A stretch of 64,000 bases of DNA from Streptomyces lasiicapitis (lineage in GTDB: Bacteria > Actinomycetota > Actinomycetes > Streptomycetales > Streptomycetaceae): positions 438,638 to 502,637 of the forward strand of contig NZ_BMNG01000004.1 of assembly GCF_014646335.1 (NCBI RefSeq), given 5' to 3'. This document shows, piece after piece, positions 26,564 to 34,800 of the stretch. Each line of letters opens with the position of its first letter. Position 1 is the stretch's first letter. The position numbers and the translations under genes are program-made. The notes beneath the pieces are model-generated. The model made no database searches. It worked only from the letters and a program-made list of their open reading frames with translations, and had not been told where the DNA came from.

Positions 26564-27286
26564 CTACCCATGCTTCTCTGCCCGGATGGTGGGCCACAGC
26601 ACGGCCACGACACGGTCTACGTGATCGGCCGGGGTGCCCGCTCCGGTTTGCAGGTAGTCGCCGAAGTAGCTGCCGAAACAGAGGACGACCACGGTTTCGA
26701 GATCGGCCTCCTTGCGCACCGCACCGGCCTCCTGCAGTTGCTGCAGGGTCCCCATCAGCTCCGCGCAGCGCGGCTTGTTGCCGTGCTCGCGCATCTGCTC
26801 GAACAGGGCCGGCTCGCGCTTGGCCTCGCCCATGAAATTGCCGTGCAGCGCCATCGCCCGCTCGTTGTGGTAGCGGGGGTCCAGGCGCCGGACGGCCTCG
26901 GTGAACGCCTCCACGGGCGTCATCCCGTCCACGTCCAGGGGAGGGTAGGCGTCGCGCTGCTTCTGCAGGCCGTAGTGGAGCGCATCGACCACCAGCTCGT
27001 GCTTGTTCGGCCAGCGCCGGTACAGGGTGGGGCGCGTCACGCCCGCGTCCGCCACCACATCGCCGATCGTCATCCGCGTGTATCCGTCGGTGGCCAGGCG
27101 TTTGCGCGTGGCCTCAAGGATCGCCTCCTCGATCGCCGGGTCCCGCGGCCTGCCGCCGGGATGCGGGCTGCGCTCTGCCTCCGGCGCGCGCGTCTGCGTC
27201 CCGGCCTTGCGTCGCGGTCGTTGTGCACGGCCGACGCCTGTCTGGTCCTTGCTGCTCACAGCGTGTTGTCCCTCCTGGTGTGGCAT
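26564..27286 (-). CDS. TetR/AcrR-family transcriptional regulator
   Basis: A 240-residue repressor-type protein. After a basic 45-residue leader, the HTH region reads TIGDVVADAGVTRPTLYRRWPNKHELVVDAL, the AcrR-like Y-R-R-W-P-x-K form. The C-terminal domain contains ETVVVLCFGSYFGDYLQTG and ends VDRVVAVLWPTIRAEKHG. A truncated paralogue of this C-terminus occurs at 33.4 kb. It is divergent from the esterase at 27513 with a GTAACG operator between them. The same operator stands before the isochorismatase-fold gene at 17.4 kb, so this regulator may control both loci. Confidence 0.88.
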   Translation of the reverse strand: MPHQEGQHAVSSKDQTGVGRAQRPRRKAGTQTRAPEAERSPHPGGRPRDPAIEEAILEATRKRLATDGYTRMTIGDVVADAGVTRPTLYRRWPNKHELVVDALHYGLQKQRDAYPPLDVDGMTPVEAFTEAVRRLDPRYHNERAMALHGNFMGEAKREPALFEQMREHGNKPRCAELMGTLQQLQEAGAVRKEADLETVVVLCFGSYFGDYLQTGAGTPADHVDRVVAVLWPTIRAEKHG

Positions 27287-27323
27287 CCACCCTAGCTAGC
27301 TCCGGGTCCCTCCCGAGCAGTTT

Positions 27324-27346
27324 AGTTCCATTAATTGACTGTAACG
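27324..27346. promoter_or_regulatory. GTAACG operator and possible -35 element
   Basis: AGTTCC-N11-GTAACG lies in an AT-rich patch and mirrors the CGTTAC-N11-GTAACG site at 17394-17416. The strings TAATTGACTGTAACG here and TAATGACTGTAACG there are nearly identical. TTGACT could serve as a -35 hexamer for the rightward operon. It sits between the divergent TetR and esterase genes. Confidence 0.55.
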
Positions 27347-27512
27347 AAACGTGTGGTGCATGGTTGTCCCGCCGGACAGCGCGCCACGCGGGCAGAGGCC
27401 CCTGGCCCTCGCCCGCCCTCCCCAGGCCGGGAGCGGGACAGCCGCACCCGGTGATCCATTCACGGCACCTGCCGATCACGGCATCTGCCGCACGAAATCC
27501 GCAAGGAATCTC

Positions 27513-28343
27513 ATGAGCACTGAAAAGCACACGGGTCGCGCTGCCGCCGCTGTCGGTACGGCCGCCGCGGCGCTCCTCACCACACTGGCACCCGCGCCCG
27601 CCGTGGCGCAGGACCAGGAAAGCGCGGCAGCCAAGCCGACTGTGGTGCTGGTCCATGGAGCCTTCGCCGACGCCTCCGGCTGGACGGAGACCGCCGCCCG
27701 GCTGCGCCACCAGGGCTTCAAGGTCCGGGCGGTGGCCAACCCGCTACGCGGCCTGGACTATGACACGGCGTACCTGGAGGGCATGCTCAAGGGCGTCAAG
27801 GGTCCCAAGATCCTCGTCGGCCACTCCTACGGCGGCGCCGTGATCACCAACGCGGCTGCCGACATCTCCGATGTCCAGGCGCTGGTCTACGTCGCCGCCT
27901 TCGCTCCGGACAAGGGCGAGACGCTCGGCGGGCTCCTTGAGCAGCACCCGGACCCGGGCGTCCCGCCGCTGCCGCAGCAGGCATTCCAGTTCACCCGGCC
28001 CGACGGGAGCACCGGTACCGAGGTCATGCTCGACCCGGCCAAGTTCACCGACGCGTTCGCCGCCGACGTGCCCGCCAAGACCGCGGCCTTGATGGCCGCC
28101 TCCCAGCGGCCTATCGCGGCGGAGGCTTTCGGCCAGCCGGCCAAGCAGGCCGCCTGGAAGACCATCCCGTCCTGGGCGCTGGTGGCCAAGAAGGACCACG
28201 CCATCGCCCCGAGCCTGGAGCGCTTCATGGCCAAGCGTGCCGACGCCCACATCACCGAGGTCAACAGCTCCCACGCGGTCATGGTCAGCCATCCCCACGT
28301 CGTCGCCGATGTGATCAACCAGGCGTACCGCGCCACCCGCTGA
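27513..28343 (+). CDS. Secreted alpha/beta hydrolase (esterase)
   Basis: A 276-residue hydrolase of the MenH/salicylate-esterase-like group. Residues 1-32 form a signal peptide ending APAVAQ. The oxyanion block is VLVHGAFADASGW, the nucleophile elbow GHSYGG (Ser near residue 108), the acid Asp probably in KKDHAI, and the His in NSSHAVMVSHP. It probably acts outside the membrane on an ester or lactone. ATG 27513 follows AAGGAA by 5 bases. It is first in a rightward series of oxidative genes behind the GTAACG operator. Confidence 0.87.
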   Translation: MSTEKHTGRAAAAVGTAAAALLTTLAPAPAVAQDQESAAAKPTVVLVHGAFADASGWTETAARLRHQGFKVRAVANPLRGLDYDTAYLEGMLKGVKGPKILVGHSYGGAVITNAAADISDVQALVYVAAFAPDKGETLGGLLEQHPDPGVPPLPQQAFQFTRPDGSTGTEVMLDPAKFTDAFAADVPAKTAALMAASQRPIAAEAFGQPAKQAAWKTIPSWALVAKKDHAIAPSLERFMAKRADAHITEVNSSHAVMVSHPHVVADVINQAYRATR

Positions 28344-28392
28344 CCCCCAGGCTCCGTGCGGTAGCACCCCCCCCCGAAGCCGCGCGGACGGC

Positions 28393-28432
28393 GCCCGCCC
28401 GGTGGTTCCCCACCCCTGGCCACCGGGCGGGC
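28393..28432. terminator. Strong hairpin terminator
   Basis: GCCCGCCCGGTGG (28393-28405) and CCACCGGGCGGGC (28420-28432) form a perfect 13-bp stem around a 14-base loop, 50 bp after the esterase stop. Confidence 0.8.
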
Positions 28433-28502
28433 GGCCCCTTGCCCGGCTCATCTGAAGTTGCACTCGTCCGCCCTGCGGCGGAGCAAGAAATCCGAGGAAC
28501 CC

Positions 28503-29960
28503 ATGTCTGTGTTCGACCCTGCGCTCTGGTCCGGAAAGATCAACATCGACGGCTGGCAGGACGCCTCCGGCGGCAAGACGGCCGTCATCAACCCCTCGAC
28601 CGGTGAGACGCTGGAGTACATCGGATCCGCCGGCGCGAGCGACATCGCCCGCGCCGCGTCCCGCGCCGCCGAGGTCCAGCGCGCCTGGGCCGCCACCGCG
28701 CACACCGAGCGCGCCGCCATACTGCGGCGGGCCGGTGACCTGTTCGCCCAGGCCGCGCCGGAGATCCAGGACTGGCTGATCCGCGAGAGCGGCGGCACGC
28801 GGGCCAGGGCCGTCTTCGAGACGGACCAGGCCGTGCAGGAGTGTTACGAGGCGGCCGTGCTGTGCTCGCACCCGATCGGGCAGGTCATGCCCTCCGCCGA
28901 GCCGCGCCTGAGCATGACCCGCCGGATGCCCGCCGGAGTCGTCGGCGTCATCTCGCCGTTCAACGTGCCGCTGATCCTGGCGATCCGCTCCGTCGCTCCG
29001 GCCCTGGCGCTCGGCAACGCCGTGGTCCTCAAGCCGGACCCGCGCACCGCGGTGAGCGGCGGCGTCACCATCATGCGGATCTTCGAGGAAGCGGGCCTGC
29101 CGCCGGGCGTGCTCACCCTGGTCCCCGGCGGCGGCGAAGCCGGTGCCGCGCTGGTCGACGACCCGCACGTGCGCGTCATCTCCTTCACCGGATCCACCGG
29201 GGCCGGCCGCAAGGTCGGCGAGGCGGCGGCCCGCGGCGTCAAGCGCGCCCACCTCGAACTGGGCGGCAACAACCCTATGATCGTGCTCCCCGACGCCGAC
29301 CTGGACCGCGCCGTGTCCACGGTCGCCTGGGGCTCCTTCTTCAACCAGGGCCAGGTCTGCATGGCCACCGGACGCATCCTGGTCCACGCCGACATCGCCG
29401 AGGAGTTCACCGCGCGTCTGGCCGCGAAGGCCGAGCAGCTCACCGTCGGCGATCCCGCCACCTCCGATGTCGACCTCGGCCCCGTCATCAACACCCACCA
29501 GCGGGACACCATCCACGCCCAGGTCACCGCCAGCATCGCCGCCGGCGCCCGCCTGCTGGCCGGCGGCACCTACGACGACCTCTTCTACCGCCCCACCGTC
29601 CTCGTCGATGTGCCCGACGACGCGCCTGCCTATGCGGAAGAGGTCTTCGGCCCCGTCGTGCCCGTCCGTACGTTCGCCACCCTGGACGAGGCCGCACAGC
29701 TGGCCGCCGACGACGCGTACGGCCTCTCGCTCGGCATCCTCACCCGCGACGTCATGGCCGGCCTGGAGCTCGCCGAGCGCATCCCGAGCGGTCTGGTTCA
29801 CATCAACGACCAGACCATCAACGACGATGCCTGCATCCCCTTCGGGGGCGTCGGCTGGTCCGGCACCGGCGCCCGCTTCGGCGGCGAGGCCAACATCGAC
29901 GCCTTCACCGAGACCCGCTGGATCACCGTCCGCGGTTCCCAGCCGGTCTACCCGATCTGA
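28503..29960 (+). CDS. Aldehyde dehydrogenase (benzaldehyde dehydrogenase-like)
   Basis: A 485-residue NAD(P)-dependent aldehyde dehydrogenase. Motifs: VVGVISPFNVPLILAIRSVAPALALGN in the cofactor domain, FTGSTGAGRKVGEAA nucleotide loop, catalytic Glu in HLELGGNNP, nucleophilic Cys in FNQGQVCMATGR, and PFGGVGWSGTGARFGG near the end. The sequence resembles XylC-type aromatic aldehyde dehydrogenases. ATG 28503 has GAGGAA just upstream; the earlier in-frame start overlaps a terminator flank. It lies between two hairpins, so it may be its own unit. It probably oxidises an aldehyde released by neighbouring hydrolases or monooxygenases. Confidence 0.93.
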   Translation: MSVFDPALWSGKINIDGWQDASGGKTAVINPSTGETLEYIGSAGASDIARAASRAAEVQRAWAATAHTERAAILRRAGDLFAQAAPEIQDWLIRESGGTRARAVFETDQAVQECYEAAVLCSHPIGQVMPSAEPRLSMTRRMPAGVVGVISPFNVPLILAIRSVAPALALGNAVVLKPDPRTAVSGGVTIMRIFEEAGLPPGVLTLVPGGGEAGAALVDDPHVRVISFTGSTGAGRKVGEAAARGVKRAHLELGGNNPMIVLPDADLDRAVSTVAWGSFFNQGQVCMATGRILVHADIAEEFTARLAAKAEQLTVGDPATSDVDLGPVINTHQRDTIHAQVTASIAAGARLLAGGTYDDLFYRPTVLVDVPDDAPAYAEEVFGPVVPVRTFATLDEAAQLAADDAYGLSLGILTRDVMAGLELAERIPSGLVHINDQTINDDACIPFGGVGWSGTGARFGGEANIDAFTETRWITVRGSQPVYPI

Positions 29961-30027
29961 CCCAGCCCCCGCCGGCCCGCGCGCGTGCACCCGCTGCCCG
30001 GCGGGCGCACGCCGCTCTGACCGCCGC

Positions 30028-30059
30028 GCCGGCCCTGCACCACCTGGTGCCGGGCCGGC
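30028..30059. terminator. Hairpin terminator after aldehyde dehydrogenase
   Basis: GCCGGCCCTGCACCA (30028-30042) pairs with TGGTGCCGGGCCGGC (30045-30059) with a single mismatch and a 2-base loop. Confidence 0.7.
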
Positions 30060-30108
30060 CCGCCCGCTCCCCCGCCCCGACCCTGCACCCCCCGAAGGGC
30101 CCTCCGCG

Positions 30109-30684
30109 ATGTCCGACCTGACCTTCCTCGCCATCTCCGGCAGCCTGCGCCGCTCCTCCCACAACACCGGACTGCTGCGCGCTGTGCAGAACCTCGCCCC
30201 CCACGGCGTCACCATCGACCTCTACGAAGGGCTGGGCCGCCTTCCCTTCTTCAATGAGGACCTCGAGGACGGCCCCGAACCCGCCGCCGTCGCCGACCTG
30301 TGCCGACGCGTGAGGGAGGCCGACGGCATCCTCATCGCCACCCCCGAGTACAACTCCGCCATCCCCGGCGTACTGATGAACGCCCTCGACTGGCTCTCGC
30401 GCCCCACCGGCATGCACGCCCTGTGCCACAAGCCCGTCGCCGTCCTGGGCGCCTCACCCTCCCAGTTCGGCACCGCCCGCGGCCAGCTGGTCCTGCGGCA
30501 GATCCTGCACCGCATCCAGGCCCCGGTCGTGGCCCACCCGGAGGTCACCGTCTTCCAGTCCCACCGGCGCTTCGACGCCGACGGCGCCTTCAACGGCGAC
30601 CCCGTCACCGAGGGCTTGCTGCGCGACCTGCTGGCCGAGCTGGCCGTCCTGGCTGAGCTCCACAGCCCGGCCCATGCCCTCTGA
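30109..30684 (+). CDS. NADPH-dependent FMN reductase
   Basis: A 191-residue flavodoxin-fold reductase. The FMN phosphate loop is ISGSLRRSSHNTGLLRA at the N-terminus, and the second flavin contact is TPEYNSAIPGVLMNALDWLSRP. Such enzymes reduce FMN or quinones, and could supply reduced FMN to the group D hydroxylase encoded at 25179-26354. ATG 30109 gives the conserved short lead MSDLTFLAISGS; longer frames upstream are Pro/Ser-rich and were rejected. The next gene starts 67 bp downstream. Confidence 0.9.
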   Translation: MSDLTFLAISGSLRRSSHNTGLLRAVQNLAPHGVTIDLYEGLGRLPFFNEDLEDGPEPAAVADLCRRVREADGILIATPEYNSAIPGVLMNALDWLSRPTGMHALCHKPVAVLGASPSQFGTARGQLVLRQILHRIQAPVVAHPEVTVFQSHRRFDADGAFNGDPVTEGLLRDLLAELAVLAELHSPAHAL

Positions 30685-30751
30685 CACCGCTCGGCCGCCG
30701 ACCCGCCCAGTCGGCCGCGCCCGGGCCGCAGCAACCACCCAGGAGGATGTG

Positions 30752-31546
30752 GTGAACAGATCCAGCACGCACCTCACGTTCCCGGGATCACACGGTGCGC
30801 CGCTGGCGGCCATCCTTGAACTCCCGGCCGAGACCCCGGCCACGTATGCCGTGTTCGCGCACTGCTTCACCTGCAGCAAGGACAGCCACGCCGCGGCCCG
30901 GATCTCCAAAGCCCTGACCGCACACGGCATTGCAGTGCTGCGCTTCGACTTCACCGGCCTGGGCCAGTCCGGCGGCAACTTCGCCCAGAGCACGTTCACC
31001 TCCGACGTCAAGGACCTCGTCCGTGCGGCCGACCACCTGCGCGAGAACTACACGCCACCGGCTCTCCTGATCGGGCACTCACTCGGCGGCGCCGCAGCGC
31101 TCGCCGCCACCCACCGCATCCCCGAAGTGCGGGCGGTCGCGACGATCGGCGCCCCCGCCGGACCCGACCACGTCGTCCGCCAATTTGCCCACCACACAGC
31201 GGAGATCACCCGGTGCGGCGAAGCCGACGTCGACCTGGCAGGCCGGTCTTTCCGCATCCGCCAAGAATTCATCGACGACCTCCTCGCGCAGCCCCAGGCC
31301 ATGCGGATCCGCACCCTGCACGCGGCACTGCTGGTCATGCACTCCCCGGCGGACCGCACCGTCGGCGTCGACAACGCACGCCAGATCTTCGAAACCGCCC
31401 GCCACCCCAAGTCCTACGTCACCCTGCCCGGCGCCGACCATCTGCTCAACGACCGGGAGGATGCCGAGTACGCGGCCACCGTCCTGGCCGCGTGGGCCAG
31501 CCGCTACACCCGCACCCCGAACAGCGCCCTGCACGGACAGGCATGA
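30752..31546 (+). CDS. Alpha/beta hydrolase (partner of OsmC protein)
   Basis: A 264-residue alpha/beta hydrolase. The block FAHCFTCSKDSHAAARISKAL, with VLRFDFTGLGQSGG, is typical of the hydrolase half of two-domain hydrolase-OsmC proteins. The nucleophile elbow is IGHSLGGAAAL, the acid HSPADRTVG, and the His GADHLL. The start is GTG 30752, preceded by AGGAGG at 5 bases; an adjacent GTG at 30749 is too close. In many bacteria this domain is fused to OsmC. Here the OsmC domain is a separate gene 56 bp downstream. A role in peroxide or thiol-ester detoxification is inferred. Confidence 0.88.
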   Translation: MNRSSTHLTFPGSHGAPLAAILELPAETPATYAVFAHCFTCSKDSHAAARISKALTAHGIAVLRFDFTGLGQSGGNFAQSTFTSDVKDLVRAADHLRENYTPPALLIGHSLGGAAALAATHRIPEVRAVATIGAPAGPDHVVRQFAHHTAEITRCGEADVDLAGRSFRIRQEFIDDLLAQPQAMRIRTLHAALLVMHSPADRTVGVDNARQIFETARHPKSYVTLPGADHLLNDREDAEYAATVLAAWASRYTRTPNSALHGQA

Positions 31547-31602
31547 CGCCAGCGCGGTACCACTTCACCCCGCCCTCCTCGCTCGAACTCAGGAGACCCC
31601 GC

Positions 31603-32103
31603 ATGCCCACACCGCACACCACCACCCAGCAGCCGGGCACCGCAGCACAAGGCCCACGAGCAGGAGAAGCCGGGCTCGTCGTGGTCAGCGAGAACGGGAT
31701 CGGGCCATACGGCCAGCAGGTGCGAGCCGGCCACCACCTCCTGGCCGCTGACGAACCGGAACCGAAGGGCACGGACACCGGTCCGAGCCCCTACGACCTG
31801 CTACTCGCCGCCCTGGGCGCCTGCACCTCCATGACCGTTCGCTTGTACGCCGACCGCAAGGGCTGGCCCCTGGAGAAGGTCACCGTCTCGCTCCGCAACC
31901 GGCGCATCCACGCTGCTGACTGCGCCGCGTGCGACGGCGGGAACGAACAGGTGTCACAGGTCACCCAGGAGATCCGTCTCGATGGTGCACTCGACGCCGA
32001 CCAGCACCGACGGCTGATGGAGATCGCCGAGAGGTGCCCGGTGCACCGCGCTCTCACCGAGGGTGCGTTCATCAGCACCACCCCGGCCCCGGCCCACACG
32101 TGA
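31603..32103 (+). CDS. OsmC/Ohr-family peroxiredoxin-like protein
   Basis: A 166-residue OsmC-family protein, thiol-dependent reductases of organic hydroperoxides. The first reactive Cys is in LLAALGACTSMTVRLYADRK and the second in ERCPVHRALTEGAF. Two further Cys (DCAACDG) lie between them. ATG 31603 is preceded by AGGAG at 7 bases. An ATG at 31543 overlapping the previous stop is possible but adds 20 residues absent from the family. It works with the upstream hydrolase, which in other genomes is fused to it. Confidence 0.87.
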   Translation: MPTPHTTTQQPGTAAQGPRAGEAGLVVVSENGIGPYGQQVRAGHHLLAADEPEPKGTDTGPSPYDLLLAALGACTSMTVRLYADRKGWPLEKVTVSLRNRRIHAADCAACDGGNEQVSQVTQEIRLDGALDADQHRRLMEIAERCPVHRALTEGAFISTTPAPAHT

Positions 32104-32253
32104 GGAGGCCGCTGCGGTGTGCAGCGCGCGGGAGTTCGCCGCCGGCACCCGGGTGTCCGACACCCGCATCAGCCTGTACGGCTTCCGCCTCGTACGCGAG
32201 GTCTGAGCCGGTGCGAGTCCCGCACGTCCACAGCAAGGATCAAGGAATTCAGC

Positions 32254-33363
32254 ATGGCAGAACTTCGCGTACTCATCGTCGGTGCCGGGATCGCGGGACT
32301 GTCCCTGGCACGGGCCCTCGAGGGCAACGGCATGAGCGCAGACGTGGTGGAACGTGACAGCGAACTACGCACCGCAGGTGCAGGGCTGTATCTCCCGGCC
32401 AACGCTGTGCGCGCACTGAACCGGCTGGGCCTGGGCGACGACCTCGCCCGCCGGGCACGCCCTGTGACACGGCAGCGGATGCTCGACCACCGCGGCCGCG
32501 TCCTGGCGGAGATCCCCATCCGCAGGATCTGGGGAGAGGTCGGCGACTGCATTGCGATCAGCCGGAGTGAACTGCACGCCATGCTGTGCTCCTCGCTCGT
32601 CGCCACGCAGATACGGCTCGGCACCGCCGTGACCGACATCAGCGCCGAGGGAGCCGTCACGTTCTCAGGCGGCGAACAGCAGACGTACGATCTCGTCGTT
32701 GGCGCGGATGGTGTCAACTCCGCGGTGCGCCGTACCGTGTTCTGCGATGCTGCGCCGCGCTTCCTGGGGCAGATCTGCTGGAGGTTCATCGCCCAGCAGA
32801 CGCCGGACAGCGCAGATGCCACCGATTGGACCGTGCGACTGGGCAGCAGAGGCCGCACCTTTCTGACCGTCCCCCTGGGCAATAACTGGATCTACTGTTA
32901 CGCCGACATCAACAGTGCATATCCCGTGCCACCCGCCGGTGACTGGCGGTCTCATTTCGCCGGGTTCGCCGATCCCGTCCCGGCCTTGCTGGAACAAGCA
33001 GAGGATGCGCACTTCGCACCGCTTACGGAGATCAACGTCCCGGACTGGGTGCGCCCGCGCGTCGTGCTCGTCGGCGATGCCGCGCACGCCTGTTCGCCCA
33101 GCATGGCCCAGGGCGGGGCGATGGCTCTTGAGGACGCCCTCGTACTGGCGGACCTGCTCAGCACTACGAGCTCCGAATCCGTCAGCCAGGCTATGGCCGC
33201 CTACCAGGCGCGCCGCAGGGCACGGATCCAGTGGGTCCTGGAACAGAACCACCGGCGTGACAAAACCCGCAACCTTCCCTCTCCCTTGCGTAACCTCGCC
33301 CTTAGGTTCGGCGGGGAACGCCTCGTCCGAGCCAACCACGCTCCTCTGCACGACGCGCCGTAG
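32254..33363 (+). CDS. FAD-dependent monooxygenase (salicylate hydroxylase-like)
   Basis: A 369-residue flavoprotein monooxygenase. Motifs: VLIVGAGIAGLSLARALEGNG dinucleotide fold at residue 5, VVGADGVNSAVRR with the DG motif, and VVLVGDAAHACSPSMAQGGAMALEDA with the GD motif. It fits single-component aromatic hydroxylases using NADH and O2. AAGGAATTC precedes ATG 32254. It ends the oxidative run that begins with the esterase at 27.5 kb. Directly beyond its stop is a truncated TetR gene on the opposite strand, probably once its divergent or convergent regulator. Confidence 0.92.
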   Translation: MAELRVLIVGAGIAGLSLARALEGNGMSADVVERDSELRTAGAGLYLPANAVRALNRLGLGDDLARRARPVTRQRMLDHRGRVLAEIPIRRIWGEVGDCIAISRSELHAMLCSSLVATQIRLGTAVTDISAEGAVTFSGGEQQTYDLVVGADGVNSAVRRTVFCDAAPRFLGQICWRFIAQQTPDSADATDWTVRLGSRGRTFLTVPLGNNWIYCYADINSAYPVPPAGDWRSHFAGFADPVPALLEQAEDAHFAPLTEINVPDWVRPRVVLVGDAAHACSPSMAQGGAMALEDALVLADLLSTTSSESVSQAMAAYQARRRARIQWVLEQNHRRDKTRNLPSPLRNLALRFGGERLVRANHAPLHDAP

Positions 33364-33398
33364 CGCTCTGTGCCGTGGCGTCAGGCGGGAGACGGCGA

Positions 33399-33605
33399 TC
33401 ACCAGTGGCCGGGTCCTCCGCCGACCGGGCGCGGCTCCGTCGGGCCGTCGGCGCAGAGGGCGGGCCACAGGAGAGCGACGATGCGGTCGACCAGGTCGGG
33501 CGGTGTGTGTGCTGCCTGCTACGCAGGTAGTCGCCAAAGTAACTGCCGTGGCAGAGGGGGACCGTGGCGTCAAGGTCGGCGTCGGCGCGGACGGCTCCGG
33601 AGCCC
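33399..33605 (-). pseudogene. TetR regulator, C-terminal fragment
   Basis: Minus-strand translation gives GAVRADADLDATVPLCHGSY then FGDYLR, and VDRIVALLWPALCAD before TGA. This is clearly related to the C-terminus of the TetR protein at 26564-27286 (LCFGSYFGDYLQ, VDRVVAVLWP). Only about 65 residues remain; the HTH and most of the ligand domain are gone. At about 33605 the sequence passes into a TnsA-like gene fragment. Confidence 0.75.
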
Positions 33606-33980
33606 TCTGGGGTCCTGCAGGCGCGAGGCCAGCTTGACCTTGACGACGCGCACCGCCCCCGAGCCCATCACCAGAGGGAAGTCCGGAACGTGGCTGCGTA
33701 CCTTGACGTCGACACGCGCCACCATGCGCAAGGGCTGGGCATCGATGCCGCGCACCGACGGATCGAAGTCGGCGAGCAGCAGGCGGGCCAACTCCAGGCG
33801 GCTCTCATAGGCAACCTGGCCACCCGTCGTCGCTGAGCCATAGCCGCCCGAGTAATGCGCCATCCCGTGTACCGAATCGAAGCCGTGGGGCTGTTGTGCT
33901 TGCGGCGGCCCCTTCTCGGGCGCTCTGTGGCCATACTGGAACGGTGCGAAGAGGACACACAGCCCAAGCGAGAAGATCAC
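33606..33980 (-). pseudogene. TnsA-like transposase endonuclease subunit, truncated
   Basis: About 125 residues with the TnsA N-terminal nuclease pattern. HYSGGYGSATTGGQVAYESR leads into LELARLLLADFDPSVRGIDA, then HVPDF and VRVVKVK. The E...D...x-x-K spacing of the restriction-like active site is recognisable (Glu of YESRLE, Asp of HVPD, Lys of VVKVK). Streptomyces carry TnsA-like subunits of heteromeric transposases. The C-terminal part is lost where the TetR fragment begins, and no TnsB/C partner is nearby. Confidence 0.7.
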
Positions 33981-33993
33981 TAACAGGCGACAA

Positions 33994-34287
33994 GTGACAA
34001 CTACTGAATGCTACCGCAACCTGCAGGTCGGGCACCTGCTCGCAGGACGGCTGCTGGACTGGGAACTCGCGGTATTCAGCGATCCGTTGTCCGACCTGTC
34101 GCGCCTCGCCGTCCGGCTGCGGATGCCTGAGCCCGCAGACACGCTCGTCCTCGCGCCCCGTCCTGGCCCGGCCGCCGAGCGGTGGGTGCACCTGTGCTGG
34201 CGTATCCACCTTCTGGCCGACGCCGTGTGCAGCACGGTCCCCGTCGTGCGCGAGCGGGCCCGCTCCGAGCGGCTCGGCGTCGCCTAG
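33994..34287 (+). pseudogene. Aminoglycoside-phosphotransferase-like protein, C-terminal fragment
   Basis: LAGRLLDWELAVFSDPLSDL followed by SRLAVRLRMP and WVHLCWRIHLLADAV matches the C-terminus of APH/choline-kinase-fold phosphotransferases, in which IDWE contains the metal-binding Asp. The catalytic HGD loop and the N-lobe are missing. The short lead MTTTECYRNLQVGH is unrelated. It is a remnant of about 85 residues flanked by mobile-element debris, not a working kinase. Confidence 0.65.
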
Positions 34288-34292
34288 AACGG

Positions 34293-34791
34293 TCAACTGC
34301 ACGAACCATACGGCGCGGTGCGGTCTTCGGCGGCGGGCAGTGCCCGGACGTTGGCGCCGTCGGTGATCTGACGGCGGGCGTTCGATCTCCTCGTGCTGGG
34401 CGGCCAGACGGGAGATCGCCAGCTGCTTGAATCCCGTGAGCTTTTCCAGGCGCTGGTCGCGGTCCGTGACGCGCTTCTTCAGTTCCTCTCGCTCGGCCTT
34501 CAGCCGCTCGATCTGTGCCTCGCGCGGGTCGATGATCTTCCCGGCCTGCTGGAGTTCGCTCACCCGGCGCTCGAACTCTTCGGCCAGGTGCTGGTAGGCG
34601 CCGGGTCTGGGGGTGCCGTCGCGGTTCTTCTTCGGGTAGAAGCCAGTGCGGGTGACTCCGGCGACCGCAGCGAGGGTCTTGAGGTGGGTCTTGCCGCCCG
34701 GCGGCAGGTTGCCGCTCAAGATCCGCTCCATCGCGGCCCGGATGGCGGCCTCGTTGCGGGCCTTGTCCTCCTCGGTGAGCCGAGCCATCAC
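34293..34791 (-). pseudogene. TnpC-like accessory protein of a recombinase trio (frameshifted)
   Basis: Starts MMARLTEEDKARNEAAIRAA and has NLPPGGKTHLKTLAAVAGVT with a small HTH. A long coiled coil follows (about residues 65-140, IERLKAEREELKKRVTDRDQ). This is the DUF6262-like third protein accompanying Streptomyces tyrosine-recombinase pairs. After EEIER the frame must shift near 34376 to read RRQITDGANVRALPAAEDRT then APYGSCS and stop at 34293, which is the usual family ending. One extra base in a C-run explains it. It lies 9 bp after the integrase stop, in the same operon. Confidence 0.65.
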
Positions 34792-34800
34792 ATTCCTCTC

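Noticed and set aside
32117..32207. Short GTG frame ending SLYGFRLVREV
   Set aside because: The ending recalls the C-terminus of formylglycine-generating enzyme proteins, but only about 28 residues exist and chance cannot be excluded.
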